DNA of 64,000 nucleotides from Providencia sp. PROV188 (GTDB taxonomy: Bacteria > Pseudomonadota > Gammaproteobacteria > Enterobacterales > Enterobacteriaceae), in contig NZ_CP097291.1 in NCBI RefSeq assembly GCF_027595165.1, positions 1,736,001-1,800,000 of the forward strand. Reading direction: 5' to 3'. Numbering within the stretch: position 1 is the stretch's first letter; each line of letters begins with the position of its first letter. Positions 27,500-38,135 of this stretch are shown here, piece after piece. The notes beneath the pieces were generated by a model. The model was not told the DNA's origin and did not search any database. It saw only the letters and a list, made by a program, of their open reading frames with translations. The translations under genes and the position numbers were made by a program.

Positions 27500-28450
27500 C
27501 TATTTGAACAGGTCTGCACTGATGGTGACGCTGCCACCATTCGACTGCCATTCACGAGTGATATGGTAGTATTTTGCACCTTTAGCTTCTGCACGTTTGG
27601 CGATTTGATAACGAACTTCTGGGGTATTAGTGTAATAACCGGAGAAAGTAATGGAATCAAATGGAACCATCATGGCTGCTGCTGTTTTGTTCACTTCTTC
27701 AATGACATAACCACTTGGTAATGTCACGCTAGTACGACCCGGTTGGCTTGAGGACGTTTCGAAGAAACGACCAACAGCTTCGGTTGGTTCTTCTGAGCTT
27801 GCAACGCCAGGGATCAGAACTTTATCAGCAGCTTCACCACCCTGCGCTAATAACGCACGACCCGCCTCTGAATCAGCAGGAACAACTGCTTCTTCTTTTT
27901 GAATTTGGCGCTTAGGTGCATCTTTCTTATAGATATATGCGGTTGCTAAAGTGTTACCACCGTCATTCATGGCTACGTTGCGAACCACATAAAATGAGGC
28001 TGCATCTTTTTCTTTGGCTTTTTTCGCGATTGCTTCGTATAAGTCCGGTTCAGATGGGTAGAAACCACTTACAGTGACGGCATCAAAAGGCTGATACACT
28101 TTTGCGTCCGCTTTAGACATTTCTTCAACACCACCGAAAACTCGGCGAGCAGATTCTTCACGTTTTGATGCATCTTTTGCGTACACATCAGCAACAACAC
28201 GCATGTTGCCACTGTCACCTATATCATCAAGGCTTTGAATGTAAAAGGCATAAGCCCCCATCTTATCAGCCCTACGGGAAACTGCATCGGATGCTTCATA
28301 GATAGCATTAAAACGCCCAGTGACGGTTATACGCTCATAAGGTTGTAATTCGGTAGCCTGTTTTGGCGTTAATTCAACAGCCGCCTGTGTAGCGGTTATA
28401 CTAGTTAATGATAGCACCGCGGCTGCGATGACCGTAGTTTTCAGCTTCAT
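27500..28450 (-). CDS. ydgH: Periplasmic DUF1471 (YhcN/BhsA-like) triple-repeat protein YdgH
   Basis: A 316-residue secreted protein (314 in E. coli). The signal peptide ends near ATQAA. Three DUF1471 repeats follow at about residues 35-105, 125-190 and 250-316; each carries the pattern D.I...G.Y.S.....AI.KKA..KGA..Y.I (for example FDAVTVSGFYPSEPDLYEAI). Single-domain relatives (BhsA, McbA) respond to stress and affect surface properties; YdgH (SssB) itself is poorly defined. The start at 28450 begins the signal peptide; 28474 is an unlikely upstream alternative. Divergent from pntA, as in E. coli. Confidence 0.93.
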   Translation of the reverse strand: MKLKTTVIAAAVLSLTSITATQAAVELTPKQATELQPYERITVTGRFNAIYEASDAVSRRADKMGAYAFYIQSLDDIGDSGNMRVVADVYAKDASKREESARRVFGGVEEMSKADAKVYQPFDAVTVSGFYPSEPDLYEAIAKKAKEKDAASFYVVRNVAMNDGGNTLATAYIYKKDAPKRQIQKEEAVVPADSEAGRALLAQGGEAADKVLIPGVASSEEPTEAVGRFFETSSSQPGRTSVTLPSGYVIEEVNKTAAAMMVPFDSITFSGYYTNTPEVRYQIAKRAEAKGAKYYHITREWQSNGGSVTISADLFK

Positions 28451-30367
<1,917 letters not shown>

Positions 30368-30377
30368 GGAGTAACTT

Positions 30378-31769
30378 ATGTTGTCAAGTGGAGTTGTGAC
30401 AGCAGCCTACATCGTTGCTGCTATCCTATTTATTTTCAGCCTTGCGGGGCTATCTCGCCATGAAAGTTCTCAACGAGGGAACACATACGGCATTATCGGT
30501 ATGGGGATTGCCCTGATTGCAACCATCTTAGGACCTCATAGCGCGAATGTGGGTTGGATGATTGTGGCAATGGTGATCGGTGCCGTAATTGGTATTCGTT
30601 TAGCCAAAAAAGTTGAAATGACCGAAATGCCTGAGCTGGTTGCTATTTTGCACAGCTTTGTGGGTTTGGCAGCGGTACTTGTGGGCTTCAACAGCTTTAT
30701 TGCAAGTGAAGGTCATGCCAGTAGCGTGATGGAAAATATTCATTTAACGGAAGTTTTCTTGGGCATTTTCATCGGTGCGGTCACGTTTACAGGCTCAATT
30801 GTGGCTTATGGCAAACTGTCAGGAAAAATGTCATCGAAGCCGATGATGCTACCAAATCGCCATAAGCTTAACCTTGCAGCCTTAGTCGTTTCATTTATTT
30901 TGCTGGTTATTTTCGTTAAAACTGACAGCGTTGGCTTACAAGTGTTTGTCATGTTGATCATGACCGCGATTGCATTAGCCTTCGGTTGGCATTTAGTTGC
31001 CTCTATCGGTGGTGCAGATATGCCAGTGGTTGTTTCCATGCTGAACTCATATTCAGGATGGGCAGCGGCAGCGGCAGGTTTCATGCTCAGTAATGACTTA
31101 CTTATCGTGACAGGGGCCTTAGTTGGTTCATCGGGTGCTATCCTTTCTTATATCATGTGTAAAGCAATGAACCGTTCGTTTATCAGTGTTATTGCTGGCG
31201 GGTTTGGTACTGATGGTTCATCAACAGGTTCTGAAGAAGAGATGGGCGAATACCGCGAAACGACAGCGGAAGAAGTGGCTGAAATGTTGAAAAACTCCAC
31301 TTCAGTGATCATCACTCCGGGCTATGGTCTGGCGGTAGCTCAGGCGCAGTATCCGGTGCATGATATTACGGCAAAACTGCGTGAACGTGGTATCAATGTT
31401 CGTTTCGGTATTCACCCAGTTGCAGGGCGCTTACCGGGGCACATGAACGTACTGTTAGCGGAAGCGAAAGTTCCTTATGACATCGTATTAGAAATGGATG
31501 AAATCAATGATGATTTCGCCGAAACAGATACGGTGCTGGTTATCGGCGCGAATGATACCGTGAACCCAGCGGCACAAGAGGATCCAAACAGCCCAATTGC
31601 GGGTATGCCTGTGTTAGAAGTTTGGAAAGCAAATAATGTCGTTGTGTTTAAGCGCTCAATGAATACAGGGTATGCAGGGGTACAAAACCCACTGTTCTTT
31701 AAAGAAAATACTCAAATGTTATTTGGTGATGCGAAAGCCAGCGTGGATGCAATTTTAAAAGCGCTGTAA
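30378..31769 (+). CDS. pntB: NAD(P) transhydrogenase subunit beta
   Basis: PntB supplies most of the proton channel and the NADP(H)-binding domain. The 463-residue protein has eight or nine membrane helices in the first 260 residues, with [16 protein letters not shown] and [18 protein letters not shown] in conserved helices. The C-terminal domain III shows [15 protein letters not shown] (about 312-326) and [16 protein letters not shown] for NADP binding. Length equals E. coli (462). It is the last gene of pntAB and has a strong terminator. Confidence 0.98.
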   Translation: MLSSGVVTAAYIVAAILFIFSLAGLSRHESSQRGNTYGIIGMGIALIATILGPHSANVGWMIVAMVIGAVIGIRLAKKVEMTEMPELVAILHSFVGLAAVLVGFNSFIASEGHASSVMENIHLTEVFLGIFIGAVTFTGSIVAYGKLSGKMSSKPMMLPNRHKLNLAALVVSFILLVIFVKTDSVGLQVFVMLIMTAIALAFGWHLVASIGGADMPVVVSMLNSYSGWAAAAAGFMLSNDLLIVTGALVGSSGAILSYIMCKAMNRSFISVIAGGFGTDGSSTGSEEEMGEYRETTAEEVAEMLKNSTSVIITPGYGLAVAQAQYPVHDITAKLRERGINVRFGIHPVAGRLPGHMNVLLAEAKVPYDIVLEMDEINDDFAETDTVLVIGANDTVNPAAQEDPNSPIAGMPVLEVWKANNVVVFKRSMNTGYAGVQNPLFFKENTQMLFGDAKASVDAILKAL

Positions 31770-31794
31770 TTGCTTATCATTGACAATATAAAAT

Positions 31795-31821
31795 AAAACG
31801 CCCTGAATTCAGGGCGTTTTT
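31795..31821 (+). terminator. Terminator after pntB
   Basis: A perfect palindrome, AAAACGCCCTGAA and its complement, ends in a T-run 25 bases past the stop. Confidence 0.9.
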
Positions 31822-32285
31822 ATATCTGAATATTTTGTTTTTTATTATTAATCGAATCATGAGTAATTAAGAATGGTCATTAGAAAGATAATAGCACAAC
31901 CACCAGACTGGATGCGACGAACAACTCTTTTTTCTGGGATCATATTAAATGCTCAATCAGGTTAAAATTATTGATATGAGTCAATTTTAGCATAAGATAA
32001 TTGATCAGGTAAGGGCTATATAAGACAGAAACGAGTTATTAAATAAAAAAGCAAAGAATGCTAAATTTACCAATCTAATAGATTCAGCAGATCATGCTAA
32101 TTTACGGGATATTCGCAATTTCATGATTTGACATATATTAAATACATAAATTTAATATATAAAAAGAGGGACAAAAAACTTAATAAAAACACGTTTTATT
32201 TTACGTCATTTATTAGCATTAAATTAACACAAGAATAAACAGAAAAATATCATTTTTTCCTATTAACTTATAAAAAGAGGTCATA
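31822..32285. other. Intergenic region upstream of the quinone oxidoreductase gene
   Basis: About 460 bp with no gene seen. Near its end TTGACA (32128-32133) overlaps an inverted repeat described separately. AT-rich throughout. Confidence 0.6.
32128..32160 (+). promoter_or_regulatory. Candidate promoter with overlapping operator
   Basis: TTGACA at 32128-32133 is followed after 17 bases by TTTAAT, a possible -35/-10 pair. An 11-bp perfect inverted repeat (ATATATTAAAT at 32133-32143, ATTTAATATAT at 32150-32160) covers the space between them, the position expected for a repressor site. Confidence 0.4.
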
Positions 32286-33296
32286 ATGAATAACAATTTG
32301 ATGTCGTTGCCCCCATTAATGACAGCTGTCGACATTATTGATCCAAGCGTTTCGGATGAACTGCAGCTAATAGAAATTCCGCTCCCTAAACTCCTTCCTG
32401 GTCATTTAATCGTTAAAGTGGAAGCCTCAGGTGTTAACCGTCCTGACATTTTCCAACGCAAAGGCTCATACCCACCACCGCCAGATGCTTCACCAATCAT
32501 GGGACTTGAGGTATCAGGTACAGTTGTGGCTAAAGCTGATGATGTAACAACGTGGGCGATAGGCGACCGAATTTGTGCACTTGTAGCAGGTGGTGGTTAC
32601 GCAGAGTACTGCTTAGTGCATCAGGATATTGCTTTGCCATTAGGAAATTTATCCTTTGAAGAAGGGGCTGCTATCCCAGAAAACTTTTTTACTGTTTGGG
32701 CGAATATGTTCCAGATTGGGCAGTTGAAAAAAGGGGAAACAGTACTTATTCATGGTGGTACCTCGGGTATTGGTAGTGTCGCCATCATGTTAGCAAAAGC
32801 CTTTGGTGCCACGGTGATAACGACGGTTGGCTCAGAAGATAAAGCGATAGCGGCGAAATCACTTGGTGCGGATTGTGTGATTAATTACCGAACAGACGAT
32901 TTTGTTAAAGTGACTCAGGAGTATACAAATCATCATGGTGTGAATATGGTCGTCGATATTATTGGTGGAGACTATGTCAGTAAAAATTACGTAGTAGCCG
33001 CAAAATTTGGACGGATTATCCAAATTGGCATGATGAAAGGAAACCCAACTCAGCTGAACATGATGCCAATGATGGTAAAACGTTTAACTCACACTGGATC
33101 GACAATGCGCTCTCGAAGTAATGAAGAGAAAGCGCAAATCGCAAAAGAGCTGCATCAGCAAGTTTGGGGAATGTTACAGAATGGTAAGATAAAACCAATA
33201 ATTAACAAAATATATACATTGTGTCAGGTGGAACGTGCACATCACCATATGGAGTCAGGGGATTTGATTGGTAAAATTATTTTAGTAAACAGGTAG
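32286..33296 (+). CDS. NAD(P)H quinone oxidoreductase, PIG3/Qor-like
   Basis: A 336-residue zinc-independent member of the medium-chain dehydrogenase/reductase family, close to the PIG3-type quinone oxidoreductases. The N-terminal GroES-like domain contains VEASGVNRPDIFQRKGSYPPP and the family segment GLEVSGTV. The NADP-binding motif is IHGGTSGIGSVAIMLAKAFGA (about 152-172), and the C-terminus has HHHMESGDLIGKIIL. It would reduce quinones or related electrophiles with NADPH. It stands alone between pntB and the tyramine locus. AAAGAGG lies seven bases before the ATG. Confidence 0.9.
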   Translation: MNNNLMSLPPLMTAVDIIDPSVSDELQLIEIPLPKLLPGHLIVKVEASGVNRPDIFQRKGSYPPPPDASPIMGLEVSGTVVAKADDVTTWAIGDRICALVAGGGYAEYCLVHQDIALPLGNLSFEEGAAIPENFFTVWANMFQIGQLKKGETVLIHGGTSGIGSVAIMLAKAFGATVITTVGSEDKAIAAKSLGADCVINYRTDDFVKVTQEYTNHHGVNMVVDIIGGDYVSKNYVVAAKFGRIIQIGMMKGNPTQLNMMPMMVKRLTHTGSTMRSRSNEEKAQIAKELHQQVWGMLQNGKIKPIINKIYTLCQVERAHHHMESGDLIGKIILVNR

Positions 33297-33698
33297 CTAC
33301 GACCTAACTATTTTTTAATCTTTATATAATTAGATAATAATTACGTAGGGTATTATTTGTTATTTATAACAAATAATTTACATTATCAAGTCTTTTGAGC
33401 GTAAATATCTCTTTACAGATGATTAATTTTTGAATTTTTGTGCCTGTCCACAAATCCGAACAAAATTAAGATGAGTTTGTTAATGTTTTAATGAAGATGG
33501 ATTATATCTATAGACAAGTTGGCTCATTAACGGCTTGTCTACTACTGAATATAGGTTAAGGATATAAGTCTAGTCATATCATTAACAAGTTGTCATTCGA
33601 CACAGACATCCCCCCGTTATTGCACTTTCCAATGATAATGAGTTGAGTAACTTAATGCAGCTGGTGCCAGCCAGCTGTAGTTTGAAGGTGTAGTGATA
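33297..33698. other. Regulatory region upstream of tyrosine decarboxylase
   Basis: About 400 bp holding several inverted repeats: an 11-bp pair around TTTA (33352-33377), a weak TyrR-like half-consensus (TTTACA with a degenerate partner, 33365-33382), TAGACAAG/CTTGTCTA 15 bp apart (33511-33541) and CAGCTGG/CCAGCTG (33658-33677) just before the ribosome binding site. The first may terminate the preceding gene; the others are candidate control elements. Confidence 0.55.
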
Positions 33699-35639
33699 AT
33701 GAATAATTTTAAAAATAAAAGCATGAACGTAGATGCATTGTTCCTCGGACCTAAATCTGAAAATGCGGTATTTTTCAGAGAAATGATGGAATATGCAGTG
33801 ACTGAGCATATGCATTGGCGTTCTGGTTATCATCCTGAAGATCCCGATTTAATTACTACCGTCGATAGATATGCACCGGAATATCGGGATACGTTATATC
33901 GCACTGAAGGTATCCTTAATCAGCTTTCCTCAAAGTTAAAAACTACGTCAGTGCCTTGGTTTTCACCGCGTTACATGGGGCATATGAACGCGGATACTTT
34001 GATGATCTCCAATCTCGCGTATGTCATGGCTATGATGTACAACCCAAATAACTGCGCACAAGAATCTTCACCGACAACGACGGTATTAGAAATCGAAGCG
34101 GGGTTAGATTTATGCGGTATGTTTGGGTATGACGTGCAAAAATCTTGGGGGCACATTACCTCGGGTGGCACAGTAGCTAACTACGAAGGGTTATGGGTCG
34201 CGAGAAACATTAAAACCTTACCTTTAGCCATGGCATCCCACCCTCAAGCCAAACAACTCTTAACGGATGTTTCAGAAAACGCGTTACTGAATATGCGTAC
34301 CAGTGATGTATTGGATCTGATTGATGAGTTGAAAAAGCAAGGGTTGTTTGAAGAAATTCGCAATCTGACCTGCCGAGGCACCGGTGTTGAACAAGGTAAA
34401 CTCGGTAAATTGTTAGTGCCGCAATCCAAGCATTATTCGTGGATGAAAGCGATGGATATCTTAGGGTTAGGGCAGCAAAACATTGTTCAACTTCCCGTTG
34501 ATAAACGTTATCGCACGGATGTTTCGCAAATGCGTGACATTGTTTTCTCATTGATTGAAAAAGGCGAGCCTATTCTTGCAGTGGTCGCTGTTGTAGGTAC
34601 CACTGAAACAGGTGCTATTGATAACGTCGCTGAAGTCATTAAATTACGCGAGGAATGTGAGCAACGCTTTGGCGTTTCATTCTATGTGCATATTGATGCG
34701 GCGTATGCAGGTTATGCCTGTGCAATGTTCCGTGATGAAAACAACCAATTCCTTGAATATGATGCGCTTATTGCTCGTTACCATGACGAAGGTGTTTTCC
34801 CGCCAGATATCGTTTGGCCAAAGCCTGATGTTTATCAGAGTTTCCGAGCTTTAAACCAAGCTGACTCCATCACAGTCGATCCGCATAAAGTCGGTTTTAT
34901 CCCTTATGCTGCTGGGGCGATTTGTATGAAGGACAAACGCATTGTCGATTTGATTTCCTATCATGCTGCCTATGTGTTTGAAGAAGTGAAAGAAAGTAGT
35001 CGTAAAACCGATAAACAACAGAATGTATTACTGGGTTCATCGATTATGGAAGGCTCAAAAGCTGGTGCGACGGCAGCGGCGGTATGGGCTGCACATCGGT
35101 TAGTTCCGCTGAACTTATTGGGGTATGGCAAAGTCATTGCGGCTGGGGTAACAACCGCCAATTGGATGATTGAAAAAATCAATGCCAGCGAGCCGTTTGT
35201 GATTGATGGGCGTGAGTTTACATTGGCAGCGATGCCTGCACCAGATTTCCACATGATCAACTTTATGTTCAGGGAAACGGGAAACACCTCACTAGAGAAA
35301 CAAAACCAGTTAAATAAACGTTTGTATGAACTCTGCTCTTATGCAGCAGGACGCACTTATGCAAATGATTTTTTAACGTCGTCAACATCACTAACCCATG
35401 AAGAGTACGGTGATAATCCTCAGAATCTGTGTCTAGAGGCGAATTTCAAGGAAGAGGAATGGCACAAAGTCCATTCAATTTATGTATTAAGGGCCGCAAT
35501 TATGACCCATTGCCTGCGTGATAAACAGCACTTCGATAACTACTGGAATGAATTAAGAAACATCTTTGAAGACAAACTACAACAGCTCATTGATGAAGAA
35601 AATAAACGTAATCATTCCATTCAAAAAGTTAGTGTTTAA
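33699..35639 (+). CDS. tyrDC: Tyrosine decarboxylase (PLP group II), tyramine-forming
   Basis: This cytosolic enzyme would convert tyrosine to tyramine and CO2 (also possibly L-DOPA to dopamine). The 646-residue sequence follows Enterococcus TyrDC closely: GHMNADTLMISNLAY, NPNNCAQESSPTTTVLE, WGHITSGGTVANYEGLWVARN, the PLP-lysine motif DPHKVGFIPY (about Lys397) and SIMEGSKAGATAAAVWAAH. The ATG at 33699 has GAAGG nine bases upstream; an in-frame GTG at 33693 is less likely. It is followed 22 bp later by a tyrosine permease. Glutamate decarboxylases are related, but the length and these motifs point to tyrosine. Confidence 0.88.
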   Translation: MNNFKNKSMNVDALFLGPKSENAVFFREMMEYAVTEHMHWRSGYHPEDPDLITTVDRYAPEYRDTLYRTEGILNQLSSKLKTTSVPWFSPRYMGHMNADTLMISNLAYVMAMMYNPNNCAQESSPTTTVLEIEAGLDLCGMFGYDVQKSWGHITSGGTVANYEGLWVARNIKTLPLAMASHPQAKQLLTDVSENALLNMRTSDVLDLIDELKKQGLFEEIRNLTCRGTGVEQGKLGKLLVPQSKHYSWMKAMDILGLGQQNIVQLPVDKRYRTDVSQMRDIVFSLIEKGEPILAVVAVVGTTETGAIDNVAEVIKLREECEQRFGVSFYVHIDAAYAGYACAMFRDENNQFLEYDALIARYHDEGVFPPDIVWPKPDVYQSFRALNQADSITVDPHKVGFIPYAAGAICMKDKRIVDLISYHAAYVFEEVKESSRKTDKQQNVLLGSSIMEGSKAGATAAAVWAAHRLVPLNLLGYGKVIAAGVTTANWMIEKINASEPFVIDGREFTLAAMPAPDFHMINFMFRETGNTSLEKQNQLNKRLYELCSYAAGRTYANDFLTSSTSLTHEEYGDNPQNLCLEANFKEEEWHKVHSIYVLRAAIMTHCLRDKQHFDNYWNELRNIFEDKLQQLIDEENKRNHSIQKVSV

Positions 35640-35661
35640 TTAATTTTGTTAGGATCTCAAT

Positions 35662-36870
35662 ATGAAAAATCGCACACTTGGTAGTGTTTTTATTGTTGCA
35701 GGTACTACGATCGGCGCTGGAATGTTGGCAATGCCAATTGCAGCGGGAAGTAATGGGTTTTCAGTTAGTTTGGTGATGTTGTTTGGTCTGTGGGCGCTAA
35801 TGTGCTACACCGCATTATTGCTGGTAGAAGTTTACCAGCATGAATCCCATGAAACAGGGATAGGTAGCGTTGCTCAGCGCTATTTAGGCTCGAGTGGGAA
35901 GTTCATCACGGGTTTTAGTATGATGTTTTTAATGTATGCCTTAACCGCCGCCTATGTGACGGGAGCAGGGCAAATCATTACCTCCAATCTGAAAGGTAGT
36001 TTTGCCATTGAAATGGCAGACTGGATGGGCATTGTCGTCTTTACCATCATTGGTGGTGGGGTTGTTTGCTTTGGTACCTCATCCGTCGATTTTATTAACC
36101 GCATCTTGTTTACCGCGAAAATCGTCTTTTTAGTGATCATTCTGGCAATGATGTTCCCGCATGTGGAACAGTTAAATTTACTATCAGCACCAACCGATAA
36201 AATTTTGATCCTCGCGGCTATCCCAGTCTTCTTTACCTCATTTGGTTTCCACGGAAGTGTGCCAAGTGTTGTGAAATATATGGGCGGTGATGTCAAAAAA
36301 CTGCGAATTATCTTTGTGTTAGGAAGTGCGATTCCGCTAGTTGCTTACATTTTATGGCAAATCGCTACACTGGGCAGTATTAGCACGAATACCTTTGTGG
36401 GTATTTTAGCTGAGAATTCTGGGTTAAATGGACTATTGGAAGCCATTAAAACAGTTGCGCAGTCAGGTAAAACTGAATTCGTCGCGCAAATGTTTATGAG
36501 CCTTGCATTAGCCACATCATTCCTTGGGGTTGCGTTAGGCTTGTTTGACTTCTTAGCTGACTTGTTTAAGCGCCAAGATAATGCATCTGGGCGTATCCAA
36601 ACCGGGCTGATTACCTTTTTACCTCCGCTTGTTTTCGCATTGTTTTACCCGAAAGGTTTCGTGATGGCGTTGGGTTATGCGGCAATCGCGCTGTCTATCT
36701 TAGCGTTATTACTGCCAAGTGCGATGGCTCTGAAATCTCGCCATGTTAACCCTCGCAAATACCAAGTACTTGGTGGTAAGCCAGCATTAGTGATTGTGTT
36801 CCTGTGTGGTATCGCAGTTATCGGCATCCAGCTCGGTATTGTCTTCAAAGTTCTGCCGGATATTGGCTAA
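35662..36870 (+). CDS. tyrP: Tyrosine permease TyrP
   Basis: A 402-residue transporter of the aromatic amino acid (HAAAP) family with about 11 membrane helices. The N-terminal [18 protein letters not shown] and [18 protein letters not shown] are near-identical to E. coli TyrP (403 residues). E. coli TyrP imports tyrosine with protons. Coupled here to tyrosine decarboxylase, it supplies substrate, and may exchange tyrosine for tyramine as in lactic acid bacteria; the exchange mode is inference. It ends with a strong terminator, so tyrDC-tyrP is a two-gene operon. Confidence 0.92.
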   Translation: MKNRTLGSVFIVAGTTIGAGMLAMPIAAGSNGFSVSLVMLFGLWALMCYTALLLVEVYQHESHETGIGSVAQRYLGSSGKFITGFSMMFLMYALTAAYVTGAGQIITSNLKGSFAIEMADWMGIVVFTIIGGGVVCFGTSSVDFINRILFTAKIVFLVIILAMMFPHVEQLNLLSAPTDKILILAAIPVFFTSFGFHGSVPSVVKYMGGDVKKLRIIFVLGSAIPLVAYILWQIATLGSISTNTFVGILAENSGLNGLLEAIKTVAQSGKTEFVAQMFMSLALATSFLGVALGLFDFLADLFKRQDNASGRIQTGLITFLPPLVFALFYPKGFVMALGYAAIALSILALLLPSAMALKSRHVNPRKYQVLGGKPALVIVFLCGIAVIGIQLGIVFKVLPDIG

Positions 36871-36897
36871 CACTAACGAGTTATTGTTTTGATTTAG

Positions 36898-36929
36898 AAA
36901 GCCAGTTCTCTCGCAGAACTGGCTTTTTT
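36898..36929 (+). terminator. Terminator after tyrP
   Basis: AAAGCCAGTTCT pairs with AGAACTGGCTTT around a 5-base loop, followed by TTT. It closes the tyrDC-tyrP operon. Confidence 0.9.
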
Positions 36930-36988
36930 CATTTACTTGGATCACTAAAAACACTTTTTGTACTCTAAGACGCTAATTTTCTCGCTAT

Positions 36989-37007
36989 CATAATGATAAT
37001 AGTTATC
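36989..37007. promoter_or_regulatory. Candidate Fur box
   Basis: The 19 bases match the classical Fur consensus GATAATGATAATCATTATC at 16 positions and are centred on AATGATAA-TAG-TTATCATT. It lies 113 bp before the YqjI-like gene. Confidence 0.6.
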
Positions 37008-37029
37008 ATTAGCACGTAATGATAAAAAC

Positions 37030-37084
37030 AGATATATCTAATTCTGGCATTATTCAGAAAACCGATTATGATATTAGATATATC
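37030..37084. promoter_or_regulatory. Duplicated palindromic operator before the YqjI-like gene
   Basis: AGATATATCT (37030-37039, perfect palindrome) recurs as AGATATATCG in 37076-37085. Together the blocks form 12-bp inverted arms, GATATATCTAAT (37031-37042) and ATTAGATATATC (37073-37084). TATGAT between them could be a -10 element. The arrangement suggests autoregulation by the downstream PadR protein bound at two sites. Confidence 0.5.
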
Positions 37085-37119
37085 GGTTTTTATTTTTTGC
37101 ACATTTACTGAGAGACCAA

Positions 37120-37716
37120 ATGGACAATCCAAAAACCCTCGATACATGTCTATGTGGGGGTAAAAGTGTTCGGCGCATGTTTAATCCAAAACAGCTGCGT
37201 ATTTATATTTTGCATTTACTCGTAGATGGCGCGAATTATGGTTATGAACTGATAAAAAAAATCAGTGAGGAAACAGCTGGATTTTATTGCCCAAGCCCTG
37301 GCGTGATTTATCCGACACTGACATTACTGGAAGAACTGAATTTTATTTCAACCAGTAAAGAAACGGGTAAAGGGCGTAAATGCTTTGCTATCACGCCGGA
37401 AGGCCGCTGCTTTTTACTTTTGAAAGCGGACATTCTGGCTGAAGTTAAAATGAAGCTAAATTATGCGCAAGAGCTGAAAGCGGGTAACCAATTTGCCAAT
37501 GAAATTGAGTTAGCGGTAGATAAATTCAAATCATTACTCCGGCATAAAATTGTATTACAGCAGTTATCAAAGCAAGAATCGGCTCAAGTGGTGGATATTA
37601 TCAACCAAGCCGTAAAACGAATTGAGCAAGTGAATGAGGCGCTATTAGTTTCTGAAAATAACGTAGTCTCGGAAAATAACGCCGTTTTAGAGAAGAACGC
37701 AGTAGAAGGAAAATAA
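37120..37716 (+). CDS. PadR-family metal-type regulator, YqjI-like
   Basis: A 198-residue PadR winged-helix regulator. The DNA-binding domain (about 25-105) has LLVDGANYGYELIKKISEET, PSPGVIYPTLTLLEEL and FAITPEGRCFL, close to E. coli YqjI, a nickel-responsive repressor. The C-terminal helical part (DKFKSLLR and IINQAVKRIEQV) also fits YqjI. It lacks the His/Cys-rich N-terminal extension of YqjI; only CLCGG remains. The last 22 residues hold three imperfect six-residue repeats (SENNVV, SENNAV, LEKNAV). A Fur box and two palindromes lie upstream. yqjH, its usual neighbour, is absent here. Confidence 0.75.
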   Translation: MDNPKTLDTCLCGGKSVRRMFNPKQLRIYILHLLVDGANYGYELIKKISEETAGFYCPSPGVIYPTLTLLEELNFISTSKETGKGRKCFAITPEGRCFLLLKADILAEVKMKLNYAQELKAGNQFANEIELAVDKFKSLLRHKIVLQQLSKQESAQVVDIINQAVKRIEQVNEALLVSENNVVSENNAVLEKNAVEGK

Positions 37717-37717
37717 C

Positions 37718-37936
37718 ATGGCAAAAACCCGTCATATTATCCAAGTTAAAGAGCAAATTCATATGAAAGAGACCATGCAGCCAGAACAAGTGATGCAGCC
37801 GGAAGAAAATAAGCAAACTGAGCCAAAAGAAGAACAGGCAGATTCCGTGCCGAAGAGTAAGGTTAAATTTAAAGAGGTAGTTTGTCCTAGTGTGCCAATG
37901 TCATACTTTAAGCGAGCAAAAAAACAGAAATATTAA
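37718..37936 (+). CDS. Small charged protein co-transcribed with the PadR regulator
   Basis: A 72-residue protein, not recognised. It starts one base after the stop of the PadR gene, with AAGGA upstream, so it is in the same operon. It is rich in Glu, Gln and Lys (QPEENKQTEPKEEQ), with a basic C-terminal part (SKVKFKEVVCPSVPMSYFKR) and one Cys. No signal peptide or membrane segment is visible. It could assist the regulator or be one of its targets; nothing in the sequence decides this. Confidence 0.65.
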   Translation: MAKTRHIIQVKEQIHMKETMQPEQVMQPEENKQTEPKEEQADSVPKSKVKFKEVVCPSVPMSYFKRAKKQKY

Positions 37937-38094
37937 GTTAGATGTAACACAGGTGGCAAAACAGTTATTCATAAAATGAGAGTAAATAGGGTGATTGACC
38001 CCATTTCACCGATAAGGATTTGCGTTACTTTATTAATAATTATTTTGTCACGGTATTATTTTATCACGGTATTGTTTTGTTATTGAAGCAATGA

Positions 38095-38129
38095 AAAGCC
38101 CCTAGTGCACGTTGGCATCTAGGGGCTTT
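38095..38129 (-). terminator. Terminator after the ABC-F gene
   Basis: AAAGCCCCTAG pairs with CTAGGGGCTTT across a 13-base loop, seven bases beyond the ABC-F stop on the minus strand. Confidence 0.85.
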
Positions 38130-38135
38130 ATTATT

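Noticed and set aside
36989..37007. Nested short palindrome as a terminator
   Set aside because: It is AT-only with no T-run and lies after a strong tyrP terminator; the Fur-box match explains it better.
38006..38090. Short direct repeats (TCACGGTATT) after the 72-residue gene
   Set aside because: Only two copies over a few dozen bases; no array structure, so not a CRISPR or mobile element.
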